Positions 25,103 to 38,000 of a DNA stretch of 64,000 nt are shown here, piece by piece. Every line of letters begins with the position of its first letter. The first letter of the stretch is position 1. The stretch covers positions 372,001 through 436,000 of the forward strand of contig JAKZHN010000006.1 in NCBI GenBank assembly GCA_037179335.1, in the 5' to 3' direction. The position numbers were made by a program, and so were the translations under genes. Under the pieces are notes generated by a model, which did no database searches, was not told the origin of the DNA, and saw nothing but the letters and a program-made list of their open reading frames with translations. The stretch is from Cyclaneusma minus. Taxonomy: Eukaryota; Ascomycota; Leotiomycetes; Marthamycetales; Marthamycetaceae.

Positions 25103-27538
25103 TCAAGAGACTTCAAGTACAAAGTGGATGCCACTCCACATATTGAGAGCGAATTGCCAACCGTCTAGCTCAAACCTTCTCGTGGAGATTGACGATCACT
25201 ATGATGCCACCCTGGCGCTCAAGCCTCAGACCTGACCGTGCCGGCTTTGGGCAAGTCACAAAGCGCCGAAAAACTGCCAAAGGCGCCCCCGGTAGTCCCG
25301 CACGCTCGGAGCATCGTTGTTAGGCGCGTGGAGAAGAAAAGCCCCCGAGCGTCGAGCGGCGCCACGTTGGGCGGCTGTGCTTTTTTTAACAGCACGGTCA
25401 CCGAGTTAAGCATTAGGGACGGAAATAGAGAGAAGCCAAGTGAAGAGAGGTATTGATAGGGCAGGAAACGCCGAAAAAGGCCGATGCAGGGAACAGGGCT
25501 GCCGCAAAGGGTAGCGTGAACTACACCAAAAGGGGGCTAAGAACCATGGCCCAGGCCGCTTGACTTGCCGCCTAGGGAGACGGCCACACATATACCGCAC
25601 ATTCTGATATCTGGTAAGAACGCGAATCATGTGGTATGAGACCCAAATAGGAAAGACAAGAATAGAGACCGTTTGTAAGGCTGGTACCGAGGAAGAAGAG
25701 ACGGTGAACTGTGAAGCATGACTTTCATGAAGATTGACAACTCGACTGCCAACAACGGAATCTCGAAATCAGGATTCGGGTATGATCGCGGATAAAGATT
25801 TGAGCAAACGCCCGAAGTGGGAATCAAAGCTGCTGGCCGAAGTCAAATTGGGCTCGGGCCATGATTGATACGAACTGCAGTGTAGATCTGATGCCAGGAT
25901 CATCCGAGCTGAACCTCGACAAGAGATCACGGACTTCACTGGATCCCGTGCAGAACGCCCTGCAGCCCTGTGGCCAAGAGGGACGCGGGGGTCGTGGAAA
26001 TCATGGAAATGCGCTGGGGAAAGGGGCCCCAGCTTCAGACGAGTTAGCGGCCCTAGAGCAAGACTTCAGATGGGTACGTGAGCCGATCGGGTGGAAAGTA
26101 GTCGAGGACTAGTGAGGCTGGGAGCATGGATGAGCTGGGCTGCTGGGAACGCGAGATTGTGTTTGCTTGTGTGGGTGCATGGATGATGGCGTATTCAAGC
26201 TTAATTTCTCGTGTCTGCAGGCAAGCGGCCAGTAACGGCGCTGAGATTGCTAAGTCGCAGTCGTCGGGCTTTGAAGGTGTGTCAATGTGGATTTGGACGT
26301 AGGAAAAGCCTGCAAGGGGTTTGTTGAAGCTTGGATGCGTGGTGGAGTGGTCGAAAAGGGAATGGATGATCGCGGTTCAGCGCTAAGCGTGCGGCTGCAA
26401 CTCGCCTCCGCATTTTCACACAGTGGAGCCGCGAAAGAATCGGTGAATAAAAATGATGCATTTGGGTCCACTTTCAGCGTCATATATTAGTTTGAAGATA
26501 ACGATATGCAGAATTCGGTGATGAGATTGCGCAGTTACAGCGACATCCCGCGTTGAAAATCAGGGAATCGGCAGTTGGCGGCTATCACGAGTGAAGCGAA
26601 TTAAACGTGTATACGTAACTCTAAATCGACGCCTAAGCTTGTTGTCTATACTCCAGCGGTCTGTGCTCCGGTTTGGGCAGCCTGTGCCTGTCGCCCAACC
26701 CTGGCACTCACACCCACACACCCCAGCCATGAACCCCGCGTGCAGCCACATCACTCCAAATAGACCCAGGTACGGGGATCGACCCTGTGCTGTGCAGAAC
26801 TGCTCATGGGTGCAACCACATAAGCAACGATACATATGACTTCATCTGAAAACTAGGCGACGAGTGGGATGCAAGACGAACGGACTGACTCCAGCGGCCA
26901 ACAGCGCAACAACAACACCGAGCACACTGTTATCCTCGGCCCTCAACCCTTCGTCTCGACCCGAGCAGGTCCACTCCCATGCGACTTTGAGGCGTCCGTT
27001 ACCAAAACTCCAACGACTTTGGTTCCCCTCGATTCAGCGCGCTTAGCTGCCAGCCGGCGCCTTTTCACGGAGTACGAAAGCGACGACTGGGCTCTTTCCG
27101 CGTGGCCCGTGGCAGTTGAGCTACCGGTCCAGACTCAGCTTCAGTATTCTGGAGAAAAGGGCCAAGTGACGGCCTTGTGGCTTTCTCCAGGAAGCTATTT
27201 CTGGACCTTGACAGCCGGAAAAGGCTGCAACGCCCCACGATTTAGCTTGGCTGCCCTCAGATTGTGAAGAATGGTAGAGGGCGGAGGTCATCAGAGCCTC
27301 ACAAGGCGAGGAATACCAAGGCCTTCTTCTGTCGTCATTACTGACGCCGGACGACGGAAACCGAAGCGGTCAAGAAGAGGCTCACGGCGGTGAAAAAAGT
27401 GGGTGGTTGGCCGGTGGCCATGGAAGGGAGGCCGAGAACGAGATGCTGTGACAGGTTCTACTAGAGCCATCGATTATGCACGACATATCCTGCGAACATC
27501 GTCAAGATCCGGCTCGAGGCCTGGATCAACCACAGGAC

Positions 27539-28080
27539 TGCGCTCATCTCCTCTTTCACTGCTGCAGCCAGGCACGGGTCCGAGTCCTTGCCAGGGTCAA
27601 CGACCTGTCCCATTAGGAGAATTTCCAAGACTCCAAGCCACTGCCCGGGGCTTGAATCACCACAGCGCTGTGCTCATCTCCTCTTCAGCCAGTCACGGGC
27701 CCGAGTTCTCCCCACCTCGAATCCGGGACCACATTCAGCAATCTACACTTCGTGCTTCCCCACGTTTCGCGGCTTGGAACGCATCAGCAGCAAGCCAACG
27801 GCGCTGTGATCATCTCCTCTTCAGCCAGGCAAGGGTCTGAGCTGAGCCCCCACCAGTTCCACTGCTTCGACTCGGCGACCATCTCGGCGACCATCAGGGA
27901 CCATCTCAAGCACAAAGCTCATATCTGCGATTTGGCGGTTCGCCACTTGTTGCGCCTCCATTTCAACTTGCGTCAGCACCTGTGCTCATTTCCTCTTCAG
28001 CTTGCCAAGGGGACTGAATCTCTGCGATTATCTCTACCTCGAATCAGGGTCCGGAATTATACTTTGCGGCTCCCCACAAA
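27539..28080 (+). repeat. Four degenerate tandem repeats of ~130-175 bp
   Basis: The phrase CTGTGCTCATCTCCTCTTCA, followed by GCCAGGCACGGGTC-like text, recurs at about 27,539, 27,667, 27,804 and 27,979 (spacing about 128, 137 and 175 bp). Some units share a second block (CACCTCGAATC-GGGACC, then GCTTCCCCAC). The copies are old and diverged. Open reading frames here follow the repeat and are not convincing genes. Confidence 0.65.
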
Positions 28081-29824
28081 TTTGTCCCTTGACCAGTCTG
28101 TGCGAGCCGCCCGCAGCTCCCGTCAGGTCCGGCACCAGACTCTGGGACTCTTCCTCCAGATAGGGGTCTCTGCCTGTTCATCCACAGGTCCCAGCTCTCA
28201 AGCACGGAATTCCGAGCAGCTGGTCTGGACTCTGTGGCATGCAAGTCTCCGGCACGCTCCATTGATACCAAGACGCTGAGTATTACTAGGCGTCGATGGC
28301 CCCATCCATTTCTGGTGATAAAGCTCCTGTGGCTTCTCGTTGCTAACACATACTGACGAGCAGCAAAGGGTGGATATTCTCCTGAATTTCACACTATTCT
28401 TGGAACAGTGATACCAATACCTCCGATCGAGAGAGCTCCGAAGTTAAAACCCCCTCTTAGCGGCAAGTTTCGATACCTTCTAGATCCCCGAATCAAATGA
28501 TGAAGAAACAGACGCGGCGAGACCGAAATCGCATATAATTATTTCGCTAGCAGGGCTTCTCGTCGTACAGAGAGTGCCCATCTTGGTTAAATAACAGGCT
28601 TGGAAAATGGCGAGTTTTATCACAAGTTGCGCGAGCCCTGGTGGGCGAGATACCAAGTCAATTATCAGGAATGTATTGGGCTTCAAAGACGGCAAGTGTG
28701 GATCTGCCATTGCGATATTCTCCGTCTCCTTTTCTGTCTCTCTCTCTCTTCTCTTCACTTCAAGTCACGTTCCATCGTTTCAATTCACAATAGAGAAATA
28801 TCTTGAGTTTCGCAACAAATCGCACGCAAAGCTGCTTGACCAGTACTACCCATTCCGGAGTATTCCACTCGCCATTGGCGGTAGGATCTGACACTTGGGC
28901 ATCGAGAGTTTAATACCGCCACCATAGCACTCCTGATACTCTAATTTCTCCAAAGTTCTAGGAATTGCCCAGTAGAGTGAGGAGAAAGTCTCCATACTCT
29001 TTCGCATAGAACTTTCTTTAGGGGCTCGTGGTGACAGTTCTTATACGCTCACTCTGGACCCTTCGAAAAACTAGGAAAAGTCCCAATAATTGAGGCTATC
29101 TCTGATCATTGAGCATGAATCCTGCATGATCCAAGTGTTCAGGGTTCTTCTTAGTAACAAGAATATTTCTAGTTGTCGAATTTCTCTCTAAGTCGTAGCC
29201 TGAGCGCACAATAATTGTCACCACGAGAGGGAGTATCGAGATACTTTGTCCTGTTGCTGTAATAGGGAACACTGATTAGAGTCCTAGGACACGTTTGCTG
29301 TTACGGAATGATACCTCCTATCTACACTTAGTTGCAATGAATCCTGACCAGACTAATCCAAGCCCGAAACTCTGCCAAAAGAAACGAAATCATAAGGTCG
29401 TATCCAAGCTTCAACTACAGAGATTATAGCTATCCAGTCGTGCTACTACTGGGTGATGTCGTATTCCGGATATCAATAGAGTCGTGTTCCTGACCGCGAG
29501 CGCGGAGCTTAAATTCGAAAACCAGGAATTGAAAAACCGAAATCAGCCTTGAATAGCGAATTCCGAGAGCTAAAGTGTCGGTACTTTAATTCTAAAAAAA
29601 GATATAGAGTACGAGATCTGGACGAAAGCCTGCAGGTACGAGGTTTTGAGTTTCCAATACGGGCACCGAGGCACAATTGGCCGTCCGCACTAACCCGTCG
29701 ATAGCCGGCTATCCTCGGGAATCGGCCCCACCGTACTCCTTCCTCAGCCTCCCCTCTCAGCCTTCCCCCAATCCACCTCACCCCATCCCTCACCACCCTT
29801 CACCACCACCTCCCCAATCCCACC

Positions 29825-31054
29825 ATGCGCCCCCAACTACTCACCCGCCCCCGCCTCTCCTCCCTAAAACCCTCTCCCCGGCCCCTCTCCCTTGCCCGCC
29901 GGCACATCTCCACCACCCCGCCCGCCCCCGAACTTCTAATCCACGACCTCCCGGCCCCCTCCAGCGGCCGCATCCGCATCCTCTCTCTCAACCGCCCTTC
30001 CGCGCGCAATGCCCTGTCTCGCTCCCTCCTCTCCTCTTTATCCACGCAAATAAACTCTATCGCTGCGGAGTATGACAGCGAAGGCAATGAGTTACCAGCA
30101 AAGAAAGTGTTTGGAGGTGCGGCGGGGGAGGATAAGAGGGGGCCGACGAGGGCGTTGGTGATTGCTAGTGAGGTCGATAGCGCTTTTTGTGCGGGGGCGG
30201 ATCTGAAGGAACGGAGGGGGATGACGGGGGATGAGTGAGTGAACTGCTGTTTTCTTGCCGAAGTGTTTTGGATGCGATATTTTATTCCCTCGAATGAACA
30301 TTTTGAAGGCCGATTAAGCAGCAGCAGCTGTCTGCGTCCTCAAGCCTCGTCAAGCCGCGCTAGAAGAAATCAAGCCCTCAATGTCATTGATCTCTTGAGT
30401 TCGAGAAACCGTCGCTGACATACAATCGTTTGGTGTACAAACAGAACCTCAGCGTTCCTAACCCACCTCCGCCATACCTTTACCACACTGTCCAACCTAC
30501 CAATTCCCACAATAAGCGCCGTATCCTCGCTAGCCCTTGGTGGCGGTCTCGAGTTAGCACTCTGCACCCACTTCCGCGTCCTCGCGTCTACCGCCTCAGT
30601 CAGCCTCCCCGAAACCCGTCTCGGTATCATCCCCGGCGCCGGCGGTACCTATCGATTGCCTGCGCTCATTGGATTGAGTAGAGCGAGAGATTTGATCGTT
30701 ACGGGACGTCGCGTTTCCGGCCCTGAAGCATACTTCTTGGGAATAGCTGATAGACTTGTTGAGGTGTTGGAGGATGAGGAAGATGTGAATGGGGAGGGGA
30801 AGGGAGATGAGGAGGAGAGGAAGAAAAGGTTGCAAAAGAAAGCGGGCGAGTTGACGCTGAGAACGGCTGTGGGAATGGCGCTGGAGATTTGCGAGGGTGG
30901 GCCGGTGGCGGTTAGAGCTGCGTTGAGGGCGGTGGGGTATGCGAGGGAGGAGGTCGAGAATGAGTGTTATGAGAGGGTGGTGGGGACGGAGGATAGGGAT
31001 GAGGCGCTAAAAGCGTTTGCGGAGAAGAGGAGGCCGGTGTTCAAGGGGCGGTAA
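29825..31054 (+). CDS. Enoyl-CoA hydratase/isomerase family protein, probably mitochondrial (methylglutaconyl-CoA hydratase-like)
   Basis: Two exons, 29,825-30,234 and 30,445-31,054, encode 339 aa. The intron begins GTGAGT and ends ACAG, phase 2. The basic, Ser/Pro-rich N-terminus with RRHISTT (about 1-32) looks like a mitochondrial presequence. The crotonase fold follows. FCAGADLKER at 121-130 gives the first oxyanion-hole segment, and ALGGGLELAL (about 167-176) the second together with the acidic residue Glu173. PETRLGIIPGAGGTYRL from about 191 carries the second catalytic Glu192. Both catalytic acids of true hydratases are present. A GADLKER motif is common in AUH-type enzymes, which hydrate 3-methylglutaconyl-CoA in leucine breakdown; that assignment is inference. 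An unusual acidic insert (about 246-266, EDEEDVNGEGKGDEEERKKR) lies in the C-terminal helical part. The C-terminus FKGR is typical of the family. Confidence 0.9.
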
Positions 31055-31829
31055 AATGAGGTAAAGGTCTTAGGAATATTGATGTAGCGCTTGGGGCGCG
31101 TTGCGAATATTATGAGTTTCCAAGGAGGACGAACGATATTGGCTTGATTTTTTTGATTTTTTTTTTCTTCGTCGCGTCGCTGGCTGGACGGATTGTATAC
31201 TTGTGTATAAGGAAGGACTTTGGGGAGTAAGAGTGTGTGGAGAAATGCTGAAATGGGGGCGCGGCAGATGGGTATAAGTGAAGTTGAGATTCCTCATACC
31301 GTGCGTGTTCTTTTCTGGAGCATGTTTTGTGGATATTTTTATGTGTGGTTTCATTCTGTGGAAACACCCCCCCACACCCCCAATCCCCCCAAAACTCACG
31401 GTCGCAACAGGGTGGTGACGCATACGGGTGCGACCGGAGAGGATTTTGTGGTTTGTGGTGGGTGTTATGTTTAGAAGGGGATGGGAGGATGGCAGGATAC
31501 CCGGTGGCAGATGTCGGGGTTGAGATAGCTTTAACGACTTACACGGAAGATGAGTAGATAGAAATAGGACGACGATGAGATAGGTGCTTGATGTATGGGT
31601 TTGGAAATTTATGACAAAGCCGTACAATAGAAGTTTTGCAAATCTCGCGCTGAGGGGAGGTTTCGTTGCACATTCGATGTGTCCGCACGAGGTAGAGCTG
31701 GGAAAAGCGGAGGAAGGGAAGATATGAAACTTTGTCAACTTGCAATAAAGCGCGGAGGAGGGGAGTCGGGACTACAGTGCCTGTCGCTGATATGCGACGC
31801 TGTCACACTTCCACCTACCTATCTCACCT

Positions 31830-32410
31830 CCGACTCGCGTCGTAGCCGGCCTCGAAGTTGTGTTGCACATCGACTTCATGCCGTTGAAAGCCAAGATCAT
31901 GTTTCAAAATTTGCTCCAGCCTTTCGGGATTTGCAAATAACATGGTCCTGCATCCTGATAAAAGTCGGGAAATTCTGAAGCAGATTGATGTGTAACACGG
32001 CTGGCTTTGACCCATCGGGGTTCTTGTGTAAAAGCTGAGATAAAATTCCTTGCCTAAATATGGTTTTTTTTTTGTACTTTTGAAGCGAGCCGGCTGCCGC
32101 GCACCAGAGAGGGAAGACGACAGGATACTCGCAAACTCGCAAGCTGGTAGAGAGGAGTACGCTGTTGCCTTCCATGGAAGTCGTTGGTGGGATTTTCCTG
32201 TCACACTCGCTCCTATTCCACCTCCCCTCCTCGCGACTCGCGGAATAGCTAGCTAGCCTCGGAGTTTTGTTGCATATCGACAGATTCACATCGAAAAAGT
32301 GGTTTTTGAAAATTTGGTTTGATGACTTGGAATGGAATGGTATGGACTGATAGAGCAAGAAATTTCAAAACATATTGATGTATAACACTTACACGACTGG
32401 GGTTTGATGG
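31830..32410. repeat. Imperfect ~180-bp direct duplication, ~400 bp apart
   Basis: Text at 31,830-32,010 (TAGCCGGCCTCGAAGTTGTG, TTGCACATCGAC, AGATTGATGTGTAACAC) recurs at 32,235-32,410 (TAGCTAGCCTCGGAGTTTTG, TTGCATATCGAC, ATATTGATGTATAACAC). Many differences are C/T or G/A. It could be an old duplication touched by RIP, or two remnants of one small transposable element. Confidence 0.55.
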
Positions 32411-32881
32411 TAATGTGCAATAGAACTAGTCGAAATAGAGTTGAGTAGGTAGTCTATTGTGCTGCACCATCGCACCGTCCGGGTAGGAATTTGGCGTACC
32501 TAGGAAGCTAGACATCTAGGCTAGGAATCTTCATATTCCACATCGCCTTCCTCGACCTCCAGCAGCTTCAACCTCTATCGCGAGCCGCGTGCACATCGCT
32601 TCCTCAACAACCTCAGCACAGCGCTTCCTCAATCTCAACCTCAACGTCAACCTTACTTCGGGCTCATGCGTTTTGTTGCACATCGCTTCCTCAACCCCAA
32701 CCTCAACCTCGACCAGACCTCGACCAGAGACCTCCATCGTAGACTACATCTTCCTCCTGCACCCCCGCCTCTCTTTCTCTCTCCATCTCGACCTCTGCTC
32801 CCCTAGGTACCACCTCCATGCCACTTTTTCAAAAAGAAGCTGAATCCGCCATGCTACCACCCGACCAGCCCTATCCATCAA

Positions 32882-33009
32882 TCATTCAGTTCATTCAGTT
32901 CATTCAGTTCATTCAGTTCATTCAGTTCATTCAGTTCATTCAGTTCATTCAGTTCATTCAGTTCATTCAGTTCATTCAGTTTCATTCAGTTTCATTCAGT
33001 TTCATTCAC
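32882..33009 (+). repeat. 9-bp minisatellite (TTCATTCAG), about 14 copies
   Basis: A near-perfect array of TTCATTCAG units; the last three are 10 bp long (TTTCATTCAG). The first part would read as an Ile-Gln-Phe tripeptide repeat on the plus strand, but no gene signals surround it. The high identity points to recent slippage. Confidence 0.9.
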
Positions 33010-33615
33010 ACAATCAGCCCCTCACACAATCAGAACAAAATACAAAGTACCTACCTACCCCCTCGGGAATCTGCCATCGTTTCCAATGTCTTCACTCTCA
33101 TCCCCCAAGTTCACCCACCACACACCACCGCCTCTACTACCCCAGTCCCCAAATCACAAACCATCACAAGCATCACAAAAACTCAAGGCAAAAAGCACAT
33201 TATTGTCACATCCCCAAATTCTCTGTTTGAATTTTTTCAAAAGGTCATCAATTCATATCAAACTAGGTGTCAGGTCCACCCAGGGCCCAAACGACAGTAA
33301 GTGGTATCTAATTCGCATCGCTCGCTGTCCTTCTATGAAAACACCGAAAACGCTTTCTAAAAAAATCCCTTTTTGAAGAAGTCCCAGATGACAAGACCAA
33401 CCATTTGGCCGCTTGGAAGAAGAATCCCAGATGGTGGTTAGGCATTGCACCTTGAAAAAACTCCTCCAAATGCCGCTGGCGAAACAAATCATCAAATGCC
33501 GCTGGCAAAAGCTAATCTCGAGATCTGTCGAACTAAGAAGCGAACATGAAGTATGTAGGATGGACTCTCTCAGAGAGCCCATTGAAGAAGTCCACCGAAG
33601 AAAGACAAAACGTGT

Positions 33616-35043
33616 CTACTGCAGCGTCACAGCCTGGAAGTTGTAGTTGCAAACGCTCGAGCTGTCGGTGACAGTAGTGTTGCCAGTAGCGCTCGCCAGC
33701 TTGTTGCCCGAAGCATCAAGGACTTCGACGTATTGCTGGCCGGTCTGCATATCATAGGCACTGAACGCGTTCAAGCCCACCTTCGCAGCCTTGCTCTCCA
33801 GCAGCTTGCCACCGCTGTACACGTTGATCTTGGTGCCTTCCTCCACATCAGCCATCACAATAGCAACAGTGACAGCATCTTCCACAACCTCCATGTTCGT
33901 AGGCTTGCCGAGTGGGTCTGCTGAGCAATCTGCTGATGTGAGAAGAGCGTGGTACCAGAACACGCCTTCGACATTCTTGTCGCCCGATATGGTGGCATTG
34001 GTGAGGTCGGTCTCGCCGTTCTTGTAAGCGTTGATGAGGTGCGTGATTGGGATTTGGAAAGCCCTGTGGTCATAGCCGTTGATGTTGGATTCCACAGCTG
34101 GGTTTGTAGATACGGCGTAGGGCCAGATGTTGCCAATGTAGTGGGACTCGCCGCCGTCGTTCCAGGTCTGGATCTCGATGAAGTCGGGGCGCAGGTCCAG
34201 GATTTGCGTAATGCGGTCGGCGAGGTCGATGGCGTTGCCTTTGTACCAGTTGTCCGCGGAGGAGAGGTGCTTGAATTGGAGCGCGGAAATGCCCATGATG
34301 AAGGACTTGTTGGCTAGGGCGGCGGCGGCGGCGTATTGCACATCGGTGCTGTTGCTGACGGTGTCGTTGGCGCTGGTGGAGGAGGCCCAGGAACCGTCCC
34401 AGTTGAAGATTCCATCCGTGACAGTGATTTCGTTGAAAAAGTCACTGGGTTGGCCGCCCCAGTTGTTGAAGGCGGGCACGAAGTAGGTTTCGATGCCGGC
34501 GAGATTCAATACATCTCGGTACTCGGCTTGCCAGCCGGCGTTGACGGTCGAGTAGCCAAAGTTGTAGGTTCCACCGTAGAAGGTGCTGACGAAGGGCTTG
34601 TCGTCGTAGGTGTAGTAGGACTCGTTGGCGTGGTATTGTTCAAGGAGGGGAATGAACTCAGCGGGGGTGGTGAAACCGGTCATGTCGAAGGAGAAGAAGA
34701 GCTTGAAGTCTTCTTGCATGGCGGCATCGAACAGTAGTTGGGTGGCCTCAGTTAGCCAGGTCTCCAGACATCCCACGTTCAGGGCAAAGGCATCAATGCC
34801 CATTGCCTTGGCGTCCTTGACATCGGTGGTAGCTTGCTCAGCAGTGAGACCTCCAACCTGTATAACGTGTTAGTTCGAGTCACATACGCAAGACTGTTGG
34901 ACAATGATAGCAAGCAAGGACTCGGCCTCGAAGCTCATGTCTCAGCTGAAAGAGCTCACCAAGTAATGGCAGAAAACACCAGTGGCAGCCACATTTCCGG
35001 CCAGGGCCAAAGCCGCACCAGCAATTGCAGTGAAGCACTTCAT
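33616..35043 (-). CDS. Secreted GH71 alpha-1,3-glucanase (mutanase)
   Basis: Two exons, 35,043-34,960 and 34,857-33,616, encode 441 aa. The intron (GTGAGC ... CTAAC ... ACAG, 102 nt, phase 0) falls after HYL and before VGGLTAEQA, which restores the family N-terminus. Residues 1-20 (MKCFTAIAGAALALAGNVAA) are a signal peptide. GH71 hallmarks appear in order: GIDAFALNVG (about 47-56), FFSFDMTGF (about 82-90), FVPAFNNWGGQ and QTWNDGGESHYIG. The last corresponds to the family's conserved WND-x-GES-HYIG segment, with acidic residues thought to act in catalysis. The length is normal for a one-domain enzyme. GH71 enzymes hydrolyse alpha-1,3-glucan of fungal cell walls, so roles in wall remodelling, autolysis or attack on other fungi are likely. 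A C-terminal Ig-like beta domain follows the barrel. No carbohydrate-binding module is visible. Confidence 0.92.
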
Positions 35044-38000
35044 CTTTCCAGCTTCACAGCTTCACAAAGCTCCCTCTCACTTAGTTTCTTGTTCTGTAGT
35101 ATGCGTGTGTGCGTCTGTATCCTCGGAGATCAGGTCGAATCGGTGTATCTTCCGGCTCAATATCTCTCTGCTTCAACAAAGGAATGTGTTCTCGATGACG
35201 ATCGTCAAGACCGTTGAGTCCTTACAAAGGACTTGAATGAGGTAGTCGCGCTGCGCAGAGATGATGCGTGAAGGAATGTGGGTGCTGAGCAGAGCAGCAA
35301 TAAAGGACAAGAGCAGAGCGAAGTCTGCGAACGGGAGGGCGCAGAAAGAGAGTGTGGGACACGTGGATTCGTGAGGGTGAAAAAGTGAGAAAGGGAAAGA
35401 GAGAGTCGCTTGCTTATCTACATCTCACCTGCCGCCGTAGGGCGCCAGGCGGCAGGGGCCTCCTCGGGGTGTTTGCTGCAGCTAGGGCCCATATTTGACC
35501 GAGTCAAGATTCTGCCGCCAATGGAGGCAATGTTCGATCACGTTTCTCCCGCAAATTGACTTGACCGCCCGGTCAGCTACCTTGCCTGTGGGGAGATTTG
35601 CTCATCGCTGCAGGCACAGCGTGCTGCGGATCTCGCTGCCGTTGGTGTCTTGCATGCTTCGGGCGCGTGTTTTCGCCGCGGTTCCTGACACAGTCGTCGA
35701 TCTTGTGCACCTGTTGTGCGAACTGGTGACAAGCCAACATCTTGGTCCCTGAAACGGCAGCAAGTCCATTGAGTGAACGACGGAGGCTTGGTGGCGCGGA
35801 ACAGGGCGTTCCCAGCTGTCTGGTCCGAGTTTCATTGAAACTATCGATGCCTATGTGCCGTGATGGCGGCGCTTACCTCCCCCCAATCAAGAGTCTGGCA
35901 GGTGCCAAATATTGCTTGTTGTCGTTGAAAGAGGAAACTTGAAACTCTGAAACTTGAAACTCTGAAACTTGGCCCTTGCGCGCCCTGCAGGAAGCCTTGG
36001 GCATGGCAACATATGAAGCCCCGCCAAACCACTTTCGGATCATTGCAGATCGATATAACGCTCGATATTCCGAGGAAACATGGCCAACCAAGGCCTTGAA
36101 TGCGAGGGGATAGTTTGCCATCAGCCATAAGCAGAGGTAGCACGATTATGGATGTCTTGGTAAGAAGACAGTATTACCTACGACTCACCGTCAAAATGCG
36201 GACATCGGTATCGAGGGTCCAGTACACGCTTGTCCGTTTCATCGCCATAAAATGATTCAAGTTGAGGACAAAAGAAGCAAGCATGCAGCCGTTCAAAGCT
36301 GTGGCCCAGCGATGATGACGAGGCTGGCTGTGCATCGAGAACATCTGACTCGAGCGAGTCCGACACCGCGACACCGCGACCAAGATGCTTCGCTCTTCGA
36401 CAACACTACTGGAGAGACATTTGTGTTCAACGCCCTCAATCATCGCGATCGTGTGTTTTCCTCAAGAACGGGCCAAACGGCAGTCACAATCCTCCCTAAC
36501 GGGAACCACATGCAACGGGACGTACAAATAAGCAAAGCAATCAAGCTTTCCCACCAAACTCATTTCTGGCACCGTAGCACCAGAATGACAATCCAATGAC
36601 AGCATCCCGGACCAACGATCTGAGACAGAATGACGCCAATCCATACCAAATCACCAACTTTATCTGCCTTTATCTGCTTTCAGCATGCCAAAGATGGTAC
36701 CTTTGCCACGTAACTGCGAAGTCTAAATAAACTTCCATATCGATCTTCGTTTTTGAAACGACGCTGGAGCGAACCGTTCGACAAAGCCCTCAATCGGAGC
36801 TCACTGCCTGTCTGGTGCGCCGGCACTTCTGCCCCTGATCAACAAAACAAACTCCGTGCACTCAGGGGCTCGGGCTCCAACAAGGCTGAGGACCTTATTG
36901 CTTGCACGCACGGCCTTGCCAAAGCCTCGGAACAGCCTGGAAGGTGGAAACCAGCAAGACTTTTATTCCGCGTTTCCTCCGACTATTCATTTCAAGATCA
37001 CGAGAAGAACGAGAAACTTCATTTGCATTCTTCCGGCCCTTCTCACCAAGTGTTATCAGCGACACAGCATTTTTTCATTAACTTCGGACAAACTTCCATT
37101 TCTTTTGCGTCTGCATCTCTCCTTCCTTTCAGTTTCACACCACATAGCTGCACCTCAATGTGCTGTGTTCCTCCTTCCGCATCGCAAAGCAACATTTTGG
37201 TCACGACTCACGGCTGGGGGATCAGCCCGTCCGCGCTGACGCGCTATTGATGTGCCGAGATCTCGGAAAAACATAAGATGCTGCTGTGCTCCACCATCCT
37301 GAGACGTGGGGTTTTTGCCTGCAGTGCAGCAGATCCCCCTTGAAACGCGTGGCCTGAAAGGCTGAAGCGAGCTCAGCCTCTCAGAGCAAAGCTCATGTGG
37401 AACACGAACCGCCGAGGAAAAATCTCTTCTCCGACGAGGGTTTTCCTAGAATTCTGGGCTTCTGGATTCTGATTCGTGGAGCTGCTGAATTTGTTCGAAC
37501 ACATGTCTGGTCCGACGTCCCCGAGTTTTCGGTTTTCTGGATCGAGGCTGGTGGAGTCAGGACACAAGTTCACAACGGCTGGAGGCTGGAGTGGGACGAC
37601 GAGGAGACATGACACGCGTGACACCTGACAGATGTCACTTGTCAGACGTCAGTCCTGTCTGCCGGGTTGCAGGGCTGAAGTCTGGGACATGTTGTCAGTT
37701 GTCAGTTGTCGACGTCGCTGCTCACATCGCGGGATCGCGATGTGACGATCGTGAGAGTCGGGACGAACATAGTTCGGAACATATGTCTCCAGCCATCATG
37801 CCTCTGTGGACCATAATCCGCGGTCGGTTGATCCCGAGCGAGTTGCAGATCACATTGACCCCGAAGTCACCGTCGAGGAGCCGAATCTAAAAGTCTAGAA
37901 ACTGCTCCAAAGGACGGTCGCAAAATCACCGATCAGTGATCACGCTTTTTCCGGCCAGGTGTTCACGTGTTTTCATACTTCTCGTTTGAGCATCGCGAGT

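Larger units (their letters stand above)
24917..29824. other. Long intergenic stretch with degenerate repeats, no confident gene
   Basis: It lies between the divergent peroxidase (-) and hydratase (+) genes. The first ~200 bp hold the peroxidase promoter. Plus-strand open stretches at 26,869-27,267 and 27,403-28,279 are not supported by splice sites, start context or any recognisable domain; the second is built on ~130-bp repeats. The part at 28,900-29,500 shows neither gene nor clear repeat. It could be old, mutated transposon DNA. Confidence 0.5.
31055..33615. other. Intergenic stretch with repeats, no gene seen
   Basis: It lies between two convergent genes (hydratase + and GH71 -). It holds an imperfect direct duplication (about 31,830-32,010 and 32,235-32,410), a Pro/Leu-rich low-complexity stretch of CCTCAACCTCAACC type (about 32,540-32,760) and a 9-bp minisatellite (32,882-33,009). 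Open stretches follow these repeats and are not credible proteins. Confidence 0.6.

Noticed and set aside
26869..27267. 132-codon plus-strand open frame
   Set aside because: No recognisable domain, signal peptide, splice sites or start context; could be old coding text but cannot be supported.
32818..33300. 160-codon frame with an Ile-Gln-Phe repeat
   Set aside because: The repeat is a DNA minisatellite; the rest has random composition.
36753..37250. 165-codon plus-strand open frame
   Set aside because: Mixed low-complexity text without domain, start context or introns.
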